Of a stretch of 55,363 nt of DNA, positions 25,303 through 33,381 are shown in pieces (position 1 is the first letter of the stretch; every line of letters starts with the position of its first letter). Under the pieces are notes generated by a model. That model worked only from the letters and a program-made list of their open reading frames with translations. It made no database searches and was not told the origin of the DNA. The stretch comes from Sandaracinus sp. GTDB taxonomy: Bacteria > Myxococcota_A > Polyangia > Polyangiales > Houyiibacteriaceae. The translations under genes and the position numbers were made by a program. The stretch is taken from assembly GCA_002699025.1 (NCBI GenBank), contig PABA01000207.1, forward strand, positions 1 through 55,363, given 5' to 3'.

Positions 25303-26231
25303 GAGCCGAGATCCCACTCGGCGTGGAGCGCCGCCTCGATGGCCTCTTCCCGCCGGTCGACGCCGAGCTCCTCCTGGAGTCGCCCGACGAGCTGGACCAG
25401 CGCCCCATAGCGCGCCCGCTTGGCCATCTCCTCGCGTACCAGCGCCTCCGCCTGGGCGAGCTCGGGCTCCACCCCGGGCTCGATCCGCTTCAGCACGATC
25501 GCGTGCCAGCCGTACTGGGTCCGCGCCGGCTGGGGGAGCGCCCCGGGCGCCTCCGCGGCGAAGAGCGGGTCCTCGAAGCCCGCGTCCAGCCCCTGACCGC
25601 GCGCCACCGCCGGCACGGCCTCGGTCAAGAGCTCGAAGCCCTCGAGGCGCTCGAGCCCGCGGTAGCGCGCGATGGCCTCCGGGGAGCGCGCGAGCTCCCC
25701 GGCGATCGCCGCCGCCACGGCCCGCGCCCGCTCGTCCTCGGCGCTCCCCTCCGCCGTCCCTTCGGGCAAGCGCACCAGGACGTGCTCGGCCTCCCGCCGC
25801 TCCGGCCGCCCGAAGCGCTCGGCGTGCGCCTCGAAGAAGTCCCGCACCTGCTGCTCCGAGAAGGACTCGGGCGGGTGCTCCGCCTCGATCTCCGCGAGGA
25901 GCGCCTGCACCAGCGCCTTCTCCCCCGCCCGCCGCACGGCCGCGCCCGTGCCGTAGCCACGCCGCGCCGCCTCCGCCGCCAGGAGCGCCTCGTCCTGCAG
26001 CGTCCGGAGCGCCTCCGCCGGCGAGCTCCCCGCCCCCGCGGCCTGCTCCTGCACCTCGGCGAGCGTGATGGGCGCGCCATCGACGGTGCTCACGACCTCG
26101 CCGCCGATTTCGGCGTCGCCGCGCATCTCCGGCTCGCCCCTCGGCGCCTCCGGGACGTCCCCGGGGCCGCAGCCGAGCGGCAGGGCGGACGCGATGAGCG
26201 CGACGAGGGTCAGGGCGATGCCCGCCCGCAC
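25299..26231 (-). CDS. Parvulin-type peptidyl-prolyl isomerase lipoprotein
   Basis: A 310-residue lipoprotein if started at the GTG 26231. Lipobox ALPLGC (Cys21). Residues about 45-140 are SurA/PrsA-like helices (VVSTVDGAPITLAEVQEQAA, SFSEQQVRDFFEAH). The parvulin core runs from REAEHVLVRLPEG (about 150) to ARTQYGWHAIVLKRIE (about 255), with the conserved GWH. It probably folds secreted proteins at the envelope. The frame remains open through a 15-bp tandem repeat upstream in which most units carry a GTG with GGGGAG at good spacing, so the N-terminus may be heterogeneous. It overlaps the Roadblock-like gene. Confidence 0.82.
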   Translation of the reverse strand: MRAGIALTLVALIASALPLGCGPGDVPEAPRGEPEMRGDAEIGGEVVSTVDGAPITLAEVQEQAAGAGSSPAEALRTLQDEALLAAEAARRGYGTGAAVRRAGEKALVQALLAEIEAEHPPESFSEQQVRDFFEAHAERFGRPERREAEHVLVRLPEGTAEGSAEDERARAVAAAIAGELARSPEAIARYRGLERLEGFELLTEAVPAVARGQGLDAGFEDPLFAAEAPGALPQPARTQYGWHAIVLKRIEPGVEPELAQAEALVREEMAKRARYGALVQLVGRLQEELGVDRREEAIEAALHAEWDLGS

Positions 26232-26407
26232 GGTGTCTCCCCGCACGGTGCCTCCCCGCACGGTGTCCTCCCAAACGGTGCCCCTCCGCACGGTGTCCTC
26301 CCGCACGGCGTCTCCCCGCGCGGTGTCCCCCCGCACGGCGTCTCCCCGCGCGGTGTCCCCCCGCACGGTGCCTCCCCGCACGATGCCCCGCCGCACGCCG
26401 CTCACTC
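26228..26407 (-). repeat. 12-copy, 15-bp tandem array of Shine-Dalgarno plus GTG units
   Basis: Twelve units begin at 26228, 26243, 26258, 26273, 26288, 26303, 26318, 26333, 26348, 26363, 26378 and 26393, in perfect 15-bp register. On the minus strand a typical unit is GTGCGGGGAGACACC, so GGGGAG lies five bases before the next GTG. In the lipoprotein frame it encodes a V-R-G-D/G-T pentapeptide repeat. Two kinds of variant unit (GCG or GTT in place of GTG) are interspersed. Confidence 0.9.
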
Positions 26408-26581
26408 CCCCGTCGACGGGCGCAAGAGCTCCACCGCCGCGCCGAGCAGCGCCAAGCCGATCACCACGAGCACGATCGCGGCCACGTAGTCGTGTCCCCG
26501 GAGCTGGAGCACGCCGTGGAAGAGGGTCGCCGCCGCGGAGAGCAAGAGCAGCCCCCCCGAGCCCTCGCGCAGCCAGCTCAA
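26402..26581 (-). CDS. Small two-pass membrane protein (TTG start)
   Basis: A 59-residue frame read from a TTG at 26581, preceded by GGGAG with seven-base spacing. The sequence begins MSWLREGSGG, then hydrophobic LLLLSAAATLFHGVLQL, a polar turn RGHDY, and a strong second helix VAAIVLVVIGLALLGAAVELL, ending RPSTGE. Codon use and hydrophobicity fit a real gene rather than the competing frame. It sits between the FHA activator gene (61 bases upstream) and the SD-GTG repeat array before the parvulin lipoprotein. Function unknown. Confidence 0.65.
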   Translation of the reverse strand: MSWLREGSGGLLLLSAAATLFHGVLQLRGHDYVAAIVLVVIGLALLGAAVELLRPSTGE

Positions 26582-26642
26582 GGCCGCGCTCCCGGTCGCT
26601 CATGCCGCACGACGGGAGCATACCCCGGCCCGCGCCGACGCA

Positions 26643-28565
26643 TCACGTCATGCCGTAGTTCTTCAGCTTCTTGTGCAGCCCCTCACGGGTGATGCCGAGC
26701 GTCGCGGCCGTGCGCGTCTTGTTGTTGTCGTGCTCGGCCAGCGCCTCGCGGAGCAGCTGCTTCTCGATGGTCTCCATCATCTCCTTGAGCGTGCCCTTCT
26801 TCGGGCGTGCCCGGTCGATGAGACCCTCGGCCTGCTTGATGCGCGGGCTCAGGTGCTGGGGCTGGATGAACTGGTCCGCCTCCACCTGGATGACGAGGCG
26901 CTGCACCTCGTTCTCGAGCTCGCGCACGTTCCCCGGCCAGGCGTAGCTCTGGAGCGCCTCCATGGCCTGCTGGCTGAAGCCGCGCACGCTCATGCCGAAC
27001 TCCTCCGAGTAGCGCGTGAGGAAGTGGCCCGCGAGGAGCGGGATGTCCTCCTTGCGCTCGCGGAGCGGCGGGAGGCGGATCGGGAAGACCTTCAGCCGGT
27101 AGTAGAGGTCCTCGCGGAAGCGCCCCTCCTCGACCTCCTTCTCGAGGTTCCGGTTGGTCGCCGCCACGATGCGCGTGTCGACCTTCTTCGTCCGGTTCGA
27201 GCCCACGGGGCGGATCTCGCCCTCCTGCAGCACGCGGAGGAGCTTCGCCTGGAGCTGGAGCGGCATCTCGCCGACCTCGTCCAGAAAGAGCGTCCCCTCG
27301 TGGGCCAGCTCGAAGAGGCCCTTCTTGTCGTCCGTCGCGCCGGTGAAGGAGCCCTTCTTGTGCCCGAAGAGCTCGCTCTCGAGGAGGTTCTCGGGCATGG
27401 CCGCGCAGTTCTGGGCGACGAAGAGCTTCTCGCGCCGGTTCGACCAGTAGTGCACGGCGCTCGCGACGAGCTCCTTGCCCGTGCCCGTCTCGCCCTCGAT
27501 GAGCACGGTCACGCGCGTGTCGACGACCTTCTTCAGCTGCTCGAAGAGCTGCTTCATGGCCCGGCTCTCGCCGATGATGCCGTCGAAGCGCCGCTGCTCC
27601 TCGCGCTGCTTGAGGTAGGTGTTCTCGTTGCGCTGCTGCTCCTCGGCCATGCGCAGCCGCCGCACGAGGCGCGCGTTGGCGAAGCCCTGGCTCGCCGACT
27701 GGGCGAGGAGCGCGAGCACGTCGAGGTCGCGCTCCTTGAAGAGGCCCTTCGAGGCGCGGTTGTCGACCTGGAGCACGCCGAGGATCTCCTCGCCGCGCCA
27801 GAGCGGCACGCCCATGGTCGAGAGGATCTGCGCGGCCATCAGCGAGGCCGTCTCGCCCACGTCCCGGCGCGCGTCCGCGGCGAGCACGGCGGCCCGCTCC
27901 TTGACGACCTTCTTGAAGACCGAGCGCGTGATGGGGACGGCCTCCTGGGCGCCCTCGGCGTCGCGCACGCGGGTCCCGATGGGCACGTAGCGCGAGGACT
28001 TCTTGCTGCGGCCGTTCGCGTCCTCCTCGCGGAGGGCCACCGTCACGTGCGTCGCCCGCGGGAGGAAGCGGAAGACCCGCTCGGCGACGCAGTCGAGCAC
28101 GTCGTCGAGCTCGACCGTCGCGCTGATCGCCTTCTGCGCCTCGTAGACGCCCTGGAGCAGCTCTCGATCCGCGGCCTGCTCGACCGCGTCGAGCTCGGAG
28201 ACCGAGCGCGTCGAGACGATGCGCGCGTCGTCCTCGTCCTCCTCGAAGGCGACCCCGACCTCCACGGCACCGCCCTCCTCGCCCAGGAGGATCGCGTCGC
28301 CGGGCGCGAGCACGAGCTCCCGGCCCGGCTGCTTGGCGAGGTCGAAGGTCTCCTCGCCGCGGCGCACGCGCGTGCCGTTGGTGCTGTAGTGGTCGCGGAG
28401 GACGTAATGCTCGCCGTTGAAGACGACCGAGGCGTGCTCCCCCGAGACGTGGTGGTCGGCGAGGACCAGGTCGCAGCCGTCCGCACGGCCGATCTTGATC
28501 AGGTCCGCCTCGCTCTCGAGGTGGGCGCCGGCGGACTGGCCCTGGGTGACGTCGAAGCGGATCAT
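26643..28565 (-). CDS. Sigma-54-dependent activator with FHA and GAF domains
   Basis: A 640-residue regulator. The N-terminal FHA domain (IKIGRADGCDLVLADHHVSGEHASVV; about residues 10-95) should bind phospho-Thr. A GAF domain covers about 140-310. The AAA+ domain has GETGTGKE (Walker A), GSFTGA as the sigma-54 contact loop (Ala to Ser variant of GAFTGA), and LFLDEVGEMP (Walker B). The Fis-type HTH ends the protein (KTRTAATLGITREGLHKKLKNYG). ATG at 28565 starts directly on the FHA domain; ATG at 28613 is an alternative, neither having a strong ribosome site. FHA plus the kinase gene downstream in the same run suggests kinase-controlled transcription (inference). Confidence 0.93.
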   Translation of the reverse strand: MIRFDVTQGQSAGAHLESEADLIKIGRADGCDLVLADHHVSGEHASVVFNGEHYVLRDHYSTNGTRVRRGEETFDLAKQPGRELVLAPGDAILLGEEGGAVEVGVAFEEDEDDARIVSTRSVSELDAVEQAADRELLQGVYEAQKAISATVELDDVLDCVAERVFRFLPRATHVTVALREEDANGRSKKSSRYVPIGTRVRDAEGAQEAVPITRSVFKKVVKERAAVLAADARRDVGETASLMAAQILSTMGVPLWRGEEILGVLQVDNRASKGLFKERDLDVLALLAQSASQGFANARLVRRLRMAEEQQRNENTYLKQREEQRRFDGIIGESRAMKQLFEQLKKVVDTRVTVLIEGETGTGKELVASAVHYWSNRREKLFVAQNCAAMPENLLESELFGHKKGSFTGATDDKKGLFELAHEGTLFLDEVGEMPLQLQAKLLRVLQEGEIRPVGSNRTKKVDTRIVAATNRNLEKEVEEGRFREDLYYRLKVFPIRLPPLRERKEDIPLLAGHFLTRYSEEFGMSVRGFSQQAMEALQSYAWPGNVRELENEVQRLVIQVEADQFIQPQHLSPRIKQAEGLIDRARPKKGTLKEMMETIEKQLLREALAEHDNNKTRTAATLGITREGLHKKLKNYGMT

Positions 28566-28677
28566 GCGGCGCGGCGGGCGAGGGGAAAGAGCGGCATCAC
28601 GGGGGCCGAGCATGCGTCACGCCCGACGCCGAGGCCACCGAAGCCTCGAACGCCGGGCGCAGACGACGTTCACTTCT

Positions 28678-30354
28678 TCACTGCATGCGAGCGCGGAGGC
28701 GCGCCTCGATGGGCAGGGCCTCGCGGGCGAACTGGTTCCAGATGGCCCGGCCCTGTTCCTGCTCGCGGAGTTGCTCGATCTTTTCGATGGCGGCCTCGGA
28801 GCCCTCCGTCGCGACCCGGTCGAGGGCCTGCACGGCGGCCATGCGGACCTCGAGCTCGCCATGGTCGAGCTTGCCGACGAGCGCCTCGATGACGGCCTCG
28901 TTGCCGCGGCCCAGCCGGCCGAGCATGAACGCGGCCTTGCGGATGACGGCCTTGTCCTCGTCGTCGAGCTTGCCGATGTAGCACTGGACGTCCTCGTCGC
29001 ACTCGATGGCCGTGGCGAGGGCCTTCTCCGTCGTCTGCGAGAAGTTGTCGTGGTAGGGGTCGTCCTCGTTCGCCGCGAGCCAGGCCTGAAGCGCCTCGGC
29101 CTGCGCCTTGTTGGCGAGGAGCGCGTAGGAGCTCATGGCCTCGAGGCGGACCACCGGGTGGTTGTCCTCCTCCTTGGCCTGCTCGAGGAAGAAGTCGAGG
29201 TAGCCCGGATCGTAGAGGCTGCGCATGGCGGCCGTGAGCTGGGCCTTCATCTGCACCGACTGGGCGTCGTCGGCGAAGCCCGTGTAGATGCTCTGGAGGC
29301 GCTCGCGGACGCGCGGCAGGTCCGACTCGTTCATGTTGAGGCGGACGAGGGCGATGGCGCCGTTGAGGCGGCGGAAGGTGTCCTCGGCCTCGGTCTCGGC
29401 GAAGAGCGGATCGAAGGCTTCGCGGAAGCCGAGCGCGCCGAGCGCGTAGGTCGCCTCGCCGCCGATGTGCTGCTCGACGCTCATCCGCTCGGCGGCCTGA
29501 TCGTCGCGCTGGCGGACGGCCTCGATGTAGGCCTCGGCGATGTCGTTGGCGGCCTCGTTCTCGCCGCGGAGCGTGGCGAGGAGGGGCTGGAGCGAGGGCT
29601 GGCCGATGCGGACGAGGGCCTCGGCGGCGACGTCGTTCATGCGCATGCCCGGGTTGCTCGGCGCGAAGAGGTAGAGGCCGAGGATCATCTCGTCGACCGC
29701 CTCCGGGTCGCCGAGCTCACCGAGCTGCTGGGCCGCGAGCCGGTTGATGAGGAAGTTCTGCTCCTCGATCTGCTGGGTCGCGACCTTCGTCAGGTGCGGG
29801 GTGGCCGCCGTGGAGTCGAGCGAGCCGAGCGCGCGGATCATCTCGACCCGGAGCCGGTTGTCGACCGGGCGCGCCTGCCGGACCTTCTCCAGGGCCTCGC
29901 CGAGGGCGCTGGCGACGTCGGCCTTCTGCCCCTCCTCGAGCTCGAGGATCTGGATGGTCTGCGCCGCGCGGATGGCGTGCTCCTCGTTGACCTCGGCGCG
30001 CCAATCGAGGGCCGCGACGAGCGCCGGGAGGGCCCGCGGGTCCTCCATCTCCTTCATGAGCTGGAGCATCGCCAGGCCGTTCTGGTTGTCCATGCGGTTG
30101 TCGATGTAGGCCTGCGCGAGCTTGTCGATGACGGCGTCGGCGACCTCGCGCACGTTGGCGGCGGAGCGGTCCCCGTCGGCCTCGCGGAGCGCGTTCGACC
30201 AGATCTTCTGCAGGTTCCGGATGGCGTTGGTGCGGCGCACCGGATCCGAGAGCTCCTCCGCCTGGCCGGCCGGGTCGTCCTCGGCTGCGTGACAAGCCAC
30301 CAGCGCGACGGTCGCGAGCGTGCTCACGAATAGCGAGATCGCGATCTTCTTCAT
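28678..30354 (-). CDS. HEAT-repeat lipoprotein
   Basis: A 558-residue lipoprotein. The signal MKKIAISLFVSTLATVALVAC has the lipobox ALVAC (Cys21). Almost the entire mature protein is HEAT-type helical repeats, such as RVEMIRALGSLDSTAATPHL, EVRMAAVQALDRVA and AFMLGRLGRGNEAVIEAL. Two Cys (ECDEDVQC) in one repeat may form a disulfide. A good ribosome site (GGAAGG) precedes the ATG. It resembles the large HEAT protein at 38744-41113 in repeat style but has a lipid anchor instead of a transmembrane helix. Likely a protein-binding scaffold at the envelope; partner unknown. Confidence 0.85.
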   Translation of the reverse strand: MKKIAISLFVSTLATVALVACHAAEDDPAGQAEELSDPVRRTNAIRNLQKIWSNALREADGDRSAANVREVADAVIDKLAQAYIDNRMDNQNGLAMLQLMKEMEDPRALPALVAALDWRAEVNEEHAIRAAQTIQILELEEGQKADVASALGEALEKVRQARPVDNRLRVEMIRALGSLDSTAATPHLTKVATQQIEEQNFLINRLAAQQLGELGDPEAVDEMILGLYLFAPSNPGMRMNDVAAEALVRIGQPSLQPLLATLRGENEAANDIAEAYIEAVRQRDDQAAERMSVEQHIGGEATYALGALGFREAFDPLFAETEAEDTFRRLNGAIALVRLNMNESDLPRVRERLQSIYTGFADDAQSVQMKAQLTAAMRSLYDPGYLDFFLEQAKEEDNHPVVRLEAMSSYALLANKAQAEALQAWLAANEDDPYHDNFSQTTEKALATAIECDEDVQCYIGKLDDEDKAVIRKAAFMLGRLGRGNEAVIEALVGKLDHGELEVRMAAVQALDRVATEGSEAAIEKIEQLREQEQGRAIWNQFAREALPIEARLRARMQ

Positions 30355-30703
30355 GGCGCGTTCTACCTTCCCCTGGTCCCTCGGAACGTGGTCCCCTGCT
30401 GAGCTTCCCCGACGAAGCGCGGCGGCGGGGCCGCCGACGAGGCTTGCGCCGGGCTCCGCCGATGGGCCCTCACGGCCCGCGGCGTGCGCTTTCGTCGTGG
30501 TCCCGAATACTTCCGCCCTTCCCCGAAAGTCAACGGGGCAGAGAGGGGACACGCACGGGGGAGCCGCGCCGCGGGGCCTCCCGAGCGTGGAGATCACGCG
30601 GCTTTCGGGTCCTCGAGCGAGCGACGGGCGCGCTTCGGGCGCCGGCCTCGAGCAGCGGGCCCTGGAGAGCGGCGCGCGCGCCCCCGACGCGGCCCGCGAT
30701 GGC
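30355..30703. other. Intergenic region upstream of the HEAT lipoprotein
   Basis: About 350 bases without a supported gene. It holds the candidate promoter described at 30504-30533 and GC-rich sequence elsewhere. An open plus-strand frame through this region overlaps the whole lipoprotein gene at 30704-31390 in antisense and has no recognisable domain, so I treat it as a shadow. Confidence 0.45.
30504..30533 (-). promoter_or_regulatory. Candidate sigma-70-type promoter of the HEAT lipoprotein gene
   Basis: On the minus strand TTGACT (30533-30528) is followed after 18 bases by TATTCG (30509-30504). The start would give a leader of about 145 bases before the ATG at 30354. The -35 matches five of six consensus bases; the -10 begins TAT but ends poorly. 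Pattern evidence only. Confidence 0.35.
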
Positions 30704-31390
30704 TCAGTCCGCGCGTCGGGCGACCGTGGGCTCGTCGGCCTCGCCCTCTTCGCCGAAGACCCACTTCAGATCGAGCTGGCCGCGGGCGCCGGCGAAGCGG
30801 AGCACCACCCAGCTCGAGTCGGCGGGGATGGTCTCGCTCCCGTCCTCCCGGCGCACCGGGAAGACGATGCGGAAGGCCTGCCGATGCGGGCCGACGGTGG
30901 GGAAGTAGACCTGCTCGGCGGCGGTCGGGCGGCGGACGCGCTGGATCTCGGCCGGGGTCGTCTGCCGGCCGTCCTCGTCGACGAGCAGGACCCGCCAGGC
31001 CGAGCGCTCCGAGGCGAGGTTCTGCTCGCGGAAGACGGGCCCGGAGAGCGTGACGAAGAAGCGGTGGTTCCGGCGCGCGTCGTCCAAGGTGGCCCGGAGC
31101 ATCGCCGTGCGCGCGTCGTCCTCGAGGCTGTGGTCGCGCGCGTAGCGGACCACGTAGGCCCAGCGGAACTCCCAGGCCTCGTAGGTGGCCGTGACCAGGA
31201 GCACGTCGTTCATGCGCGTCCAGGCGAAGTCCGTCTGGTCGCGGGTCCAGGCGTCGTAGACGCGCTCGTAGTCGTCCGCGGTGAAGGAGCGCGTGCCCGT
31301 CTCGAGGGCGATCGACTGCGTGGCGCAGCCCGCCAGCGCGAGCGCGAGGAGCAGCGATGCGAGCGGCAAGCGGCCCATCGCGCGGAGCAT
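30704..31390 (-). CDS. Lipoprotein of unknown function
   Basis: A 228-residue lipoprotein. From ATG 31390 (MLRAMGRLPLASLLLALALAGC) the lipobox is LALAGC (Cys22); GGGGAG nine bases upstream supports this start over the ATG at 31378. The mature protein is beta-rich with several conserved-looking aromatic segments (YDAWTRDQTDFAWTRM, WEFRWAYVVRYA, AFRIVFPVRREDGSETIPADSSWVVLRFAG). It starts 32 bases after the pyrE stop, so it may be part of the same transcript. No known domain recognised. Confidence 0.75.
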   Translation of the reverse strand: MLRAMGRLPLASLLLALALAGCATQSIALETGTRSFTADDYERVYDAWTRDQTDFAWTRMNDVLLVTATYEAWEFRWAYVVRYARDHSLEDDARTAMLRATLDDARRNHRFFVTLSGPVFREQNLASERSAWRVLLVDEDGRQTTPAEIQRVRRPTAAEQVYFPTVGPHRQAFRIVFPVRREDGSETIPADSSWVVLRFAGARGQLDLKWVFGEEGEADEPTVARRAD

Positions 31391-31422
31391 AGCGGACTTC
31401 TCCCCGGGACGAGCGAGCGCCC

Positions 31423-31974
31423 TCACGCGGGGATGAAGTCGGTCCGCGTGTAGAGCGGGCGGAACGGCAGCTTCGCCTCCTCGAAGGCTTCGGCGGCGCC
31501 CTCGAGCCGGTCGACGACGGCGGCCACGCCGGTCACGCGGAAGCCGGCGCGCCGCAGCTCCTCCACGGCGCGGAGCGTGGAGCCGCCCGTGGTGACCGTG
31601 TCCTCGACGACGACGAGCGGCGCGCCCTCGCCGAGGTGGGCGGCCCCCTCGATGCGGTTGCGGCTGCCGTGGTCCTTCGTCTGCTTGCGCACGTAGACGG
31701 CGTCGAGCGGCGGCGGCTCGCCCTGGGAGGTCATGGCGACCGCCGAGGCGAGCGAGCACCCGCCGAGCACGACGCCGGCGACGGCCACCGGGGCGCCGGG
31801 CAGCGCGCGGATGGCGCCGAGGAGCGCGCGGCCGACGTGCACGTGGCCCTCGGCGCTGAGCACCGTCGGCTTGCAGTCGATGAAGAAGTCGCTCTCGCGC
31901 CCCGACGCGAGCGTGAAGGTGCCGCGCCGGAAGCTGCGCTGCCGGAGCATCTCGAGGAGGCGGTCGTCGCTCAT
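31423..31974 (-). CDS. pyrE: Orotate phosphoribosyltransferase
   Basis: A 183-residue enzyme of pyrimidine synthesis that converts orotate and PRPP to orotidine monophosphate. The PRPP-binding loop VVVEDTVTTGGST (residues 121-133) and the catalytic loop YVRKQTKDHG (94-103), with Lys and His, are both intact. The N-terminal GRESDFFIDCK segment is also typical. Its ATG overlaps the last base of the upstream bactofilin stop (TGATG), so it is read as part of a bactofilin operon, an unusual neighbour for a pyr gene. Confidence 0.95.
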   Translation of the reverse strand: MSDDRLLEMLRQRSFRRGTFTLASGRESDFFIDCKPTVLSAEGHVHVGRALLGAIRALPGAPVAVAGVVLGGCSLASAVAMTSQGEPPPLDAVYVRKQTKDHGSRNRIEGAAHLGEGAPLVVVEDTVTTGGSTLRAVEELRRAGFRVTGVAAVVDRLEGAAEAFEEAKLPFRPLYTRTDFIPA

Positions 31975-32753
31975 CAGGCTCTCCGGGTGCCTTCGGCGCG
32001 GCCCACGCGGGGCATGCGCAGAGCCGCGAGGGGCGGCAGCGCGACGCGGCGCGGAGGCGCGGGCTCGGTCGTCGGCTCGGGAGGCTCGGTCGCCGGCTCC
32101 CTCTCCGGCTCGGGGGCCGCGACCGCCACCGCCGGGGGCTCCGTCTCCGGCTCGAGGGACGCCACCTCCGCCGCCGGGGGCTCCGTCTCCGGCTCGAGGG
32201 GCGCGACCTCCGCCGCCGGGGGCTCGGGCGCCAGCTCGGCTCCGCGCGCCGCGTGGGGCAACGGGCGCGGCGCCTCGTCTCGGCCCGCTGCCGCGGCGTC
32301 CGGGCTCGGCGCGCCCGGGAGCGTGGGCGGCGCCGGGGCGTCGATGGCCCCGCTCGAGGTCAGCGGGGGGGCGGGCACGCCCGCGAAGGTGTGGAGGCTC
32401 GCGTCGTACACGCCGAGCCGCGGCTCCCCGACCGATCCGACGTGCACCTCGCCCCGGAAGCGGGCGCCCGGCACCACCTGCACGCGCGGGGCCGTGAGAT
32501 CGCCGACCAGCTTCGCGCCTCCGTCGACGCGAACGGCCTCGTCGCCGTAGGCGTCGCCCTTGAGCACGCCGCGGACGGTCACGGTGCGCGCCCGGACGTG
32601 CCCCCGGACGACGCCGCTCTCCTCCACGACCAGCGCGCCGCCCACGTGGATCGGTCCCTCGACCCGGCCGAAGACCACCAGATCCGTGTCGCCCTCGATG
32701 TCGCCGACCAGCGTCACGCCGCTCGGGATCACGGATGCCTTCTTCATCGCCAT
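31974..32753 (-). CDS. Bactofilin with long Pro/Glu/Ala-rich tail
   Basis: A 259-residue protein. The first 120 residues are a bactofilin core of short beta-helix turns (GVTLVGDIEGDTDLVVFGRVEGPIHVGGALVVEESGVVRGHVRA), the fold that self-assembles into cytoskeletal filaments. The second half is disordered Pro/Glu/Ala sequence with a 15-residue internal repeat and ends in a basic patch. The ATG (MAMKKAS) has GAGAGGA upstream. It lies between a short bactofilin and pyrE. Bactofilins in myxobacteria place polarity and chromosome-segregation proteins, so the tail may recruit a partner (inference). Confidence 0.87.
   Translation of the reverse strand: MAMKKASVIPSGVTLVGDIEGDTDLVVFGRVEGPIHVGGALVVEESGVVRGHVRARTVTVRGVLKGDAYGDEAVRVDGGAKLVGDLTAPRVQVVPGARFRGEVHVGSVGEPRLGVYDASLHTFAGVPAPPLTSSGAIDAPAPPTLPGAPSPDAAAAGRDEAPRPLPHAARGAELAPEPPAAEVAPLEPETEPPAAEVASLEPETEPPAVAVAAPEPEREPATEPPEPTTEPAPPRRVALPPLAALRMPRVGRAEGTRRA
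32130..32225 (-). repeat. 45-bp tandem repeat encoding the bactofilin tail
   Basis: Two and a part copies of a 45-bp unit that encodes EPPAAEVA(P/S)LEPET. The copies differ at only a few bases and keep the frame. Confidence 0.7.
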
Positions 32754-32796
32754 GGGGGTTCCTCTCGGCCGCGGGCGAGCCTTCGAACGCGAGCGC

Positions 32797-33159
32797 TCAA
32801 TCGACGAGGTCCCCGGGGAGCGTGACGTCCATGTCCACGGTGCCGTGGAGGGCGCCTCCGTCCTCGAGCCCCACGCTGAGGGCGCGCACGTCACCGAGGA
32901 GCTCGCCGCCGTCTTCGACCACCACGTCGGCGGCACCGACGGCCCCCTCGAGGCGCCCTCGGACGCCCACGTAGCTGGCCTGGACCGGCGCGCGCACGCG
33001 CCCGGTGGCGCCCACGACGACTCGCCCTCGAATGCTCATCTCGCCCTCGAACTGGCCGTCGATGCTGACGTCTCCCTCGCCCGAGAGGCGCCCACGCACG
33101 ACCAGCTCCGGTCCGATATACCCGCTGCTGGAATCCCTGGTCACGTTTTCGACGACCAC
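32797..33159 (-). CDS. Short bactofilin
   Basis: A 120-residue protein consisting of almost nothing but a bactofilin beta-helix core (VVRGRLSGEGDVSIDGQFEGEMSIRGRVVVGATGRVRAPVQASYVGVRGRLEGAVGAADVVVEDGGELLGDV). It is followed 43 bases later by the tailed bactofilin, and the two may co-assemble. A run of the sequence VVGATGRVRA and the Gly-Asp-Val pattern are typical of the family. No membrane anchor is present. It begins the minus-strand run through pyrE. Confidence 0.9.
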   Translation of the reverse strand: MVVENVTRDSSSGYIGPELVVRGRLSGEGDVSIDGQFEGEMSIRGRVVVGATGRVRAPVQASYVGVRGRLEGAVGAADVVVEDGGELLGDVRALSVGLEDGGALHGTVDMDVTLPGDLVD

Positions 33160-33381
33160 GCTATCCGCCCGGCCCCCGGCCCGTCCAGCGGGTCGGCGGC
33201 TGGTCCGTCCGCGCGCGAGGTCCGTGCGCGAGGATCATGGACGTTTCGCGTGGTGGTGCGGCTCGGCCGGTGCTACCGCTCGGCCGCAGCGCGCGGTGAC
33301 CAGCGCACGTAACGCCCCGTCACCCGCCGCGTCCCTACGCCAGGCGCGCCCCGCGCCCGTCCCGAGAGAGACCTCCCGACC

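Noticed and set aside
24335-25408. A 357-residue minus-strand frame covering the Roadblock-like gene
   Set aside because: The Roadblock-like protein is in a different frame with ordered motifs; this one is Arg/Gly/Ala-rich.
30320-31453. A 377-residue plus-strand frame over the HEAT lipoprotein's 5' end and the 30704 lipoprotein
   Set aside because: Its composition is that of a shadow and it opposes a gene with a clear lipobox and ribosome site.
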